NCBI GenBank assembly: GCA_900557435.1
Contig: USSH01000085.1
Location: 1-8,849, forward strand
From: an uncultured Coprococcus sp.
GTDB lineage: Bacteria; Bacillota; Clostridia; Lachnospirales; Lachnospiraceae
Length of the DNA stretch: 8,849 nucleotides
Direction: 5' to 3'
The position numbers and the translations under genes were made by a program. A model generated the notes under the pieces. That model ran no database searches and was not told the origin of the DNA. It saw only the letters and a program-made list of their open reading frames with translations. This document shows, one piece after another, positions 6,144 to 8,849 of the stretch. Position 1 is the first letter of the stretch, and every line of letters starts with the position of its first letter.

Positions 6144-6914
6144 ATGTTAAAAATGATGAAATATGAATACAGACGTGGATTATTTCCACTTCTGGTGGTT
6201 ATAACGGCTCTTGCGGCAGCAGAATTGCTGTTCCTGATTGGAATATTTGCAGAAAAAAATCTGTTAGCAGGACTTGGTATCACATTCCTTATGTTGGGAG
6301 GCTTCGCTTCGTTTATGTTCGTTCTGATATATGGTGTGATAATCTACAGTCAGGATCTGAAGAACAAGACCGGGTATATGGTGTTTATGACGCCAATCTC
6401 AAATTACAAGATTATCGGTGCAAAGCTGCTTTCAATCCTGCTCACCGGCGTGACACTCGTAGCCTTTCTTGGGTTGCTTATAGTTGTTGATTATAACCTG
6501 CTGAAGTCACATAACGGCGGTGTAGCTAGTGCTGAGTTTGTGCTGGATGAGATTCTGGGAACAAGAGGATCGTCAATAGGAAGTGTCATTGCAAATGCTG
6601 TAGGGCTTATAGCAATAGCACTTATTCAATTCTATACAATGATCACCATAGCGTACCTCGCAGTGTCACTGTCTTCCACAGTGCTCCAGAACAAGAAGAT
6701 AAAGGGCGTTGTCAGCTTTATACTTTTTGTGGCTCTTTATGCGCTGATGAGCTACATAGCATACAAGATTCCGCACCTTGGGAAGAACGTGCAGGTGGAG
6801 ACTATGCTTGACGCGATGTATAAGAACATACCGCAGCTTATTCTCTATGTTATTTGCATGATCGGCAGTTATATAGGAAGTGCGACACTGCTGTCTAAGA
6901 AGATCAGCTTATAA
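6144..6914 (+). CDS. ABC transporter permease (ABC-2-like)
   Basis: A 256-residue integral membrane protein with about six helices at residues 13-34, 42-68, 92-116, 148-176, 185-205 and 229-250. Short basic loops follow helix 2 (KNKTGY) and helix 4 (QNKKIKG), and the longest loop (about 117-147) is extracellular by the positive-inside rule. I place the start at ATG 6144 because AAGGAG (6127-6132) precedes it by 11 nt; the longer frame from TTG 6111 would run through that site. It lies 107 nt after the ATPase and 23 nt before a small membrane protein. The layout matches transporter subunits of GntR-ABC-permease operons; cargo unknown. Confidence 0.85.
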   Translation: MLKMMKYEYRRGLFPLLVVITALAAAELLFLIGIFAEKNLLAGLGITFLMLGGFASFMFVLIYGVIIYSQDLKNKTGYMVFMTPISNYKIIGAKLLSILLTGVTLVAFLGLLIVVDYNLLKSHNGGVASAEFVLDEILGTRGSSIGSVIANAVGLIAIALIQFYTMITIAYLAVSLSSTVLQNKKIKGVVSFILFVALYALMSYIAYKIPHLGKNVQVETMLDAMYKNIPQLILYVICMIGSYIGSATLLSKKISL

Positions 6915-6937
6915 TGTAATGAGAGGAATGCATTAAG

Positions 6938-7138
6938 ATGGCAGTAGATATGAGGAATGGTGATGTGATGAAATATTTTAGATACCTGGTTACAGGAGCC
7001 TGCACAGGAGTCATAGTAGTGCTCCTTGTACCTGTGGCTGTGTGTGGGATCTGTGCATATGGTGTGTGGCGGCTGCTCAATATGGTAACAGGCGGAAATA
7101 AAGAGTCACGCAGGACGATGATAAAGCAGAATTTATAA
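6938..7138 (+). CDS. small single-helix membrane protein
   Basis: A 66-residue protein of no family I recognise. A single hydrophobic helix spans about residues 16-43, with three cysteines (C21, C36, C39), flanked by a short acidic/basic N-terminus and a basic C-terminal tail (NKESRRTMIKQNL). GAGAGGA (6921-6927) supports the ATG at 6938; an internal ATG at 6968 giving MKYFRYL is an alternative with a weaker site. It starts 23 nt after the permease gene, so it is probably the last gene of the GntR-ABC operon and may be an accessory subunit. Existence is supported by spacing, binding site and a clear membrane helix; function is unknown. Confidence 0.65.
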   Translation: MAVDMRNGDVMKYFRYLVTGACTGVIVVLLVPVAVCGICAYGVWRLLNMVTGGNKESRRTMIKQNL

Positions 7139-7160
7139 ATGTATATTTTTAATCAACAAG

Positions 7161-7197
7161 ATAACCCGGAGTGAGAAAATGTCTCACTCCGGGTTAT
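7161..7197. terminator. 16-bp perfect hairpin without a T-run
   Basis: Arms ATAACCCGGAGTGAGA (7161-7176) and TCTCACTCCGGGTTAT (7182-7197) are perfectly complementary around the 5-nt loop AAATG. It begins 22 nt after the stop of the small membrane protein gene. Neither strand shows a T-run directly after the stem, so it may stabilise or process the 3' end rather than terminate alone. Its last base is the first base of the next -35 box. Confidence 0.55.
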
Positions 7198-7225
7198 TGA
7201 CGTTCGGGGAGGAATCCTGTAGTAT
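7197..7225 (+). promoter_or_regulatory. promoter of DUF3793 gene
   Basis: A -35 TTGACG (7197-7202) and a -10 TAGTAT (7220-7225) are separated by 17 bp. Transcription would start near 7232, just before the DtxR-like box, giving a leader of about 50 nt. Confidence 0.55.
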
Positions 7226-7236
7226 TTTCACTAGAG

Positions 7237-7255
7237 TTAGACAAGGCTAACCAAA
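7237..7255. promoter_or_regulatory. DtxR/IdeR-like iron box
   Basis: TTAGACAAGGCTAACCAAA matches the established Corynebacterium DtxR consensus TTAGGTTAGGCTAACCTAA at 15 of 19 positions. Its core is the inverted repeat GTTAG (7236-7240) and CTAAC (7247-7251). It lies just downstream of the predicted start of transcription, a position fit for repression. Which metal-dependent repressor binds it in this organism is inferred. Confidence 0.5.
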
Positions 7256-7280
7256 CCTATTTGTCACAAGGAGGTTTTGT

Positions 7281-7955
7281 ATGAGTGAAAATACATGGGA
7301 GATCATGAAAGGTATGGAGTTTGGTGACGTGGAACTTCAGATGGCACTTCAGTGTGCACCGGTGATAACGGGCGTCAAGGTGTCAAATCTTCTGAATATA
7401 GAACTCAGCGGATATCGTCAGATGGTGGAGATACTGAAGGACAGTGATATATGTATGTACACACTGGGAGCAACCTGTGGCAGGGTAAATGTATTTATCT
7501 ACAATGCGGCAAAGCTCAGGGCATTTGTCCAGAGGGATGATGTGCAAAGACTTATGTCTGAGTTGGGATATGAGGACATGGATCTACCTGAGATACTTGC
7601 GGTGTTTCGTGAAAAATACCAGCAGTACTTAAAGAGCAGAGGAAGATTCACTTCGAAACAACCGGCACAGACAGATCAGGCTTGTGGCGATGGAGCTCTT
7701 GGCAAGGAGTGGTTTCCGCACGAGATGGGCTTGTTGCTGGGATATCCGCCAGAGGATGTGGAGGGTTTTATTCGGCAGAGTGGCAGAAATGCACTTTGTT
7801 CCGGTTACTGGAAGGTATATGAGGATGCTGAATCAAAGCGGAGAACATTTCATATATTTGAATGTGCGGAAGAGAGACTTATCCAATTTCTTTCAAATGG
7901 ACTGCATATGAGAGACATCATGGGGATGTACACGTCGAGCAGAAACGCCGCGTAG
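7281..7955 (+). CDS. DUF3793 family protein
   Basis: A 224-residue soluble protein. The family hallmark is FPHEMGLLLGYPPEDVEGFI (145-164) followed by GYWKVY (175-180); the N-terminal part has the usual CAPVITGVKVSNLL segment (25-38) and a YNAAKLRAFV strand/helix (74-83). No signal peptide or membrane helix. Residues about 119-140 form a polar linker between the halves. An AAGGAGG site (7268-7274) stands 6 nt before the ATG. Biochemical function is unknown; from memory, members are found beside ferrous-iron transport (FeoA/FeoB) and flavodoxin genes in Clostridia, which fits the DtxR-like box upstream and the flavodoxin downstream. A role in iron or haem metabolism is therefore inference only. 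Confidence 0.9.
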   Translation: MSENTWEIMKGMEFGDVELQMALQCAPVITGVKVSNLLNIELSGYRQMVEILKDSDICMYTLGATCGRVNVFIYNAAKLRAFVQRDDVQRLMSELGYEDMDLPEILAVFREKYQQYLKSRGRFTSKQPAQTDQACGDGALGKEWFPHEMGLLLGYPPEDVEGFIRQSGRNALCSGYWKVYEDAESKRRTFHIFECAEERLIQFLSNGLHMRDIMGMYTSSRNAA

Positions 7956-8062
7956 GATTCAGCTGATACAGGCATAGTATCCATATAGTGAGATCTTAAT
8001 TATGCAGAGCACATTGAACGAAATATATGGAAAGATGTAGATAAACACAGTTTACAGGAATG

Positions 8063-8081
8063 TATAGAGTAAATCTCTATA
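8063..8081. repeat. 7-bp inverted repeat upstream of the flavodoxin leader
   Basis: TATAGAG (8063-8069) and CTCTATA (8075-8081) surround a TAAAT loop. It may be an operator or part of the leader RNA. The rest of 7956-8062 holds only weak promoter-like words (TTGAAC at 8014-8019; TTTACA at 8051-8056) and no clear box. Confidence 0.4.
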
Positions 8082-8083
8082 AC

Positions 8084-8195
8084 ATATAATTTCATAAGGA
8101 GGGGCCCACGCAAGTGGGAGGAATCCTTGTGAAGTACGCAGACGCCGCGCGGAGCGCATATAAATGCGTCTGCTCAATATAATTTCATAAGGAGG
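8084..8195 (+). promoter_or_regulatory. structured leader with duplicated Shine-Dalgarno region
   Basis: ATATAATTTCATAAGGAGG occurs exactly twice, at 8084-8102 and 8177-8195; the second is the flavodoxin ribosome binding region. Between them lie hairpin CCCAC-GCAA-GTGGG (8105-8118, a GNRA tetraloop) and a stem GCAGACGC (8138-8145) with GCGTCTGC (8166-8173) enclosing GCGC-GGA-GCGC (8147-8157). The segment TCCTTGTG (8124-8131) can pair over 8 bp, with one G-U pair, with CATAAGGA of copy one (8093-8100) or of copy two (8186-8193). Pairing with copy two would hide the flavodoxin binding site; copy one would free it. The switch is inferred, the repeats and complementarity are seen. I do not match it to a known riboswitch class. 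Confidence 0.6.
8129..8182 (+). CDS. possible 17-residue leader peptide
   Basis: GTG at 8129 opens a 17-codon frame, MKYADAARSAYKCVCSI, ending at TAA 8180-8182, 19 nt before the flavodoxin start. GGAGG at 8117-8121 is ideally spaced (7 nt). Its start codon lies inside the segment that can pair with either Shine-Dalgarno copy, and its two cysteine codons (8165-8167, 8171-8173) lie in the 3' arm of the second hairpin. Translation would therefore alter the leader fold. It may be chance: it uses GTG and is very short. Confidence 0.3.
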   Translation: MKYADAARSAYKCVCSI

Positions 8196-8201
8196 ATCAA
8201 C

Positions 8202-8633
8202 ATGAGCAAAATTAATATTGTATTCTGGACACAGGGCGGAAATACACAGATGATGGCAGAGGCTATCGCAGACGGCGTGAGAGAGGCCGGAAAGGAAGCG
8301 GAGGTAGTATTCGTAAGCAGCATCACACCAGATGCTCTCAAGGATGAGCCGGTATTTGCACTTGGATGTCCGGCTATGGGAGCTGAGGTTCTTGAGGAGG
8401 CTGAGATGGAGCCGTTTGTTGCTGAGGTAGAGGAATTTGCAGCAGGCAAGAAGATCGCACTCTTCGGTTCATACGGCTGGGGAGATGGCGAATGGATGCG
8501 CGACTGGGAGGCGAGAATGCAGTCAGCAGGCGCAGAGCTCGTGGGCGGAGCCGGACTTATGTGTCATGAGACACCTGACGCAGAAGGTCTTGAAGAGTGT
8601 AAGGAGCTTGGACGCCAGCTGGCAAATGCATAA
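8202..8633 (+). CDS. flavodoxin (short-chain, FMN-binding)
   Basis: A 143-residue cytoplasmic electron carrier that binds FMN and can replace ferredoxin when iron is scarce. The FMN phosphate loop is TQGGNT (10-15), a variant of the usual S/T-G-T-G-N-T; the second flavin region includes GCPAMG (55-60), and the third is GSYGWGDGEWMRDWE (89-103), a clear clostridial flavodoxin hallmark. Length is normal for the short-chain class. The start has GGAGG (8191-8195) 6 nt upstream. The adjacent DUF3793 gene with a DtxR-like box suggests an iron-linked pair, although this gene has a 246-nt upstream region with its own structured leader. A long hairpin begins 28 nt after the stop. Confidence 0.95.
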   Translation: MSKINIVFWTQGGNTQMMAEAIADGVREAGKEAEVVFVSSITPDALKDEPVFALGCPAMGAEVLEEAEMEPFVAEVEEFAAGKKIALFGSYGWGDGEWMRDWEARMQSAGAELVGGAGLMCHETPDAEGLEECKELGRQLANA

Positions 8634-8661
8634 TTGACGGACGGCACACAGATAAAGAAAT

Positions 8662-8822
8662 AACCATATATATGCAGTCACGTTTGGCAACTGTCGCTTC
8701 AACTTGCTTCTTATCTGCACGCATCTCCGACCGCGATAAGGACGTTGCGGATCTCCTATGCGGCAAGAAGCGTTGAAGCTCGGTTGCCGTCACTACCGAC
8801 TGGCATATATATGGTTTTTTTT
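8662..8822 (+). ncRNA. 155-nt long hairpin with T8: candidate structured RNA or palindromic repeat, also terminator
   Basis: AACCATATATATGC (8662-8675) pairs perfectly with GCATATATATGGTT (8803-8816). Moving inward: AGTC 8676-8679 with 8798-8801 (one bulged G); 8685-8693 with 8781-8789 (GGCAAC/GTTGCC core); GCTTCAAC 8696-8703 with 8772-8779; GCTTCTT 8706-8712 with 8765-8771; CGCAT 8720-8724 with 8758-8762; CCGCGAT 8731-8737 with 8744-8750, loop AAGGAC. An internal loop carries ATCTCC on both sides (8723-8728, 8751-8756). Eight T follow (8815-8822). It would end the flavodoxin transcript, but it is far longer than a terminator needs. No SRP, 6S or tmRNA hallmark is visible. Palindromic mobile repeat or stable RNA are both open. 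Confidence 0.6.
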
Positions 8823-8849
8823 AATCGGCGTGCCTGGTCGTGGGGATAT

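Noticed and set aside
7207..7218. GGGAGGAATCCT shared by the DUF3793 leader (7207-7218) and flavodoxin leader (8116-8127)
   Set aside because: A 12-base match between two places in about 8.8 kb is expected once or twice by chance, and the surrounding structure differs.
8178..8190. TATAAT within each 19-bp leader repeat as a promoter
   Set aside because: Transcription would start inside the Shine-Dalgarno site, and no adequate -35 is present for either copy.
8174..8449. Minus-strand frame opposite flavodoxin
   Set aside because: It is a shadow of the flavodoxin coding sequence with low-complexity Ser/Ala/Thr composition and no binding site.
8662..8822. SRP RNA, 6S RNA or integron attC site
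   Set aside because: The SRP GGAAG/GCAGCC core is missing, there is no large central bubble as in 6S RNA, and no integrase or cassette layout is present.

Overview
The window looks like ordinary chromosome of a Gram-positive anaerobe of the Lachnospiraceae (Clostridia). The reasons are moderate GC with heavy ATA, AGA and GGA codon use, strong AAGGAGG-type ribosome binding sites, a DUF3793 protein, a short clostridial-type flavodoxin, a YtrA-type GntR/ABC operon and a diacylglycerol-type GT4 glycosyltransferase. Nothing in it looks like a phage, plasmid or defence island. All protein genes lie on the + strand; one tRNA lies on the - strand.

Layout. (1) 1-237: a GGGGACGG-type palindromic repeat and a candidate promoter. 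(2) 238-2279: a two-gene unit, a DUF3137 membrane protein with a long unexplained N-terminal region, then LemA. (3) 2313-2442: tRNA-Pro(CGG) on the - strand with a clear promoter, backed by an array of diverged 16-bp repeats (2464-2558). (4) 2649-3985: promoter, short leader and a GT4 glycosyltransferase, probably a glycolipid synthase, ending in direct repeats, the second of which supplies half of an intrinsic terminator. (5) 3986-4777: about 800 bp with no credible gene but four repeat systems: a 23-bp direct repeat, a 15-bp tandem array, a nested inverted-repeat cluster and a 45-bp tandem array. (6) 4778-7138: a self-regulated YtrA-like operon (GntR repressor, ABC ATPase, six-helix permease, small one-helix protein) behind a strong promoter whose -10 lies inside an inverted repeat. 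(7) 7161-8849: a 16-bp-stem hairpin, a promoter with a DtxR-like iron box, a DUF3793 protein, a structured leader, a flavodoxin, and a very long hairpin ending in eight T.

How the genes fit together. The DUF3137/LemA pair, the glycolipid glycosyltransferase and the YtrA-like operon are all membrane or envelope functions. DUF3793 and flavodoxin fit an iron-responsive pair: a 15/19 match to the DtxR consensus sits just downstream of the DUF3793 promoter, and flavodoxins replace ferredoxins when iron is short. Only the first gene has a visible box, so shared control is inference.

The most unusual structures are non-coding. In the flavodoxin leader, a 19-bp sequence containing the Shine-Dalgarno site occurs twice, and one segment between the copies can pair with either, which would make a translational switch. 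A small GTG-start reading frame overlaps that segment. After flavodoxin comes a roughly 155-nt nearly continuous hairpin whose arms start with 14-bp perfect inverted repeats. These two are the best candidates for something undescribed.
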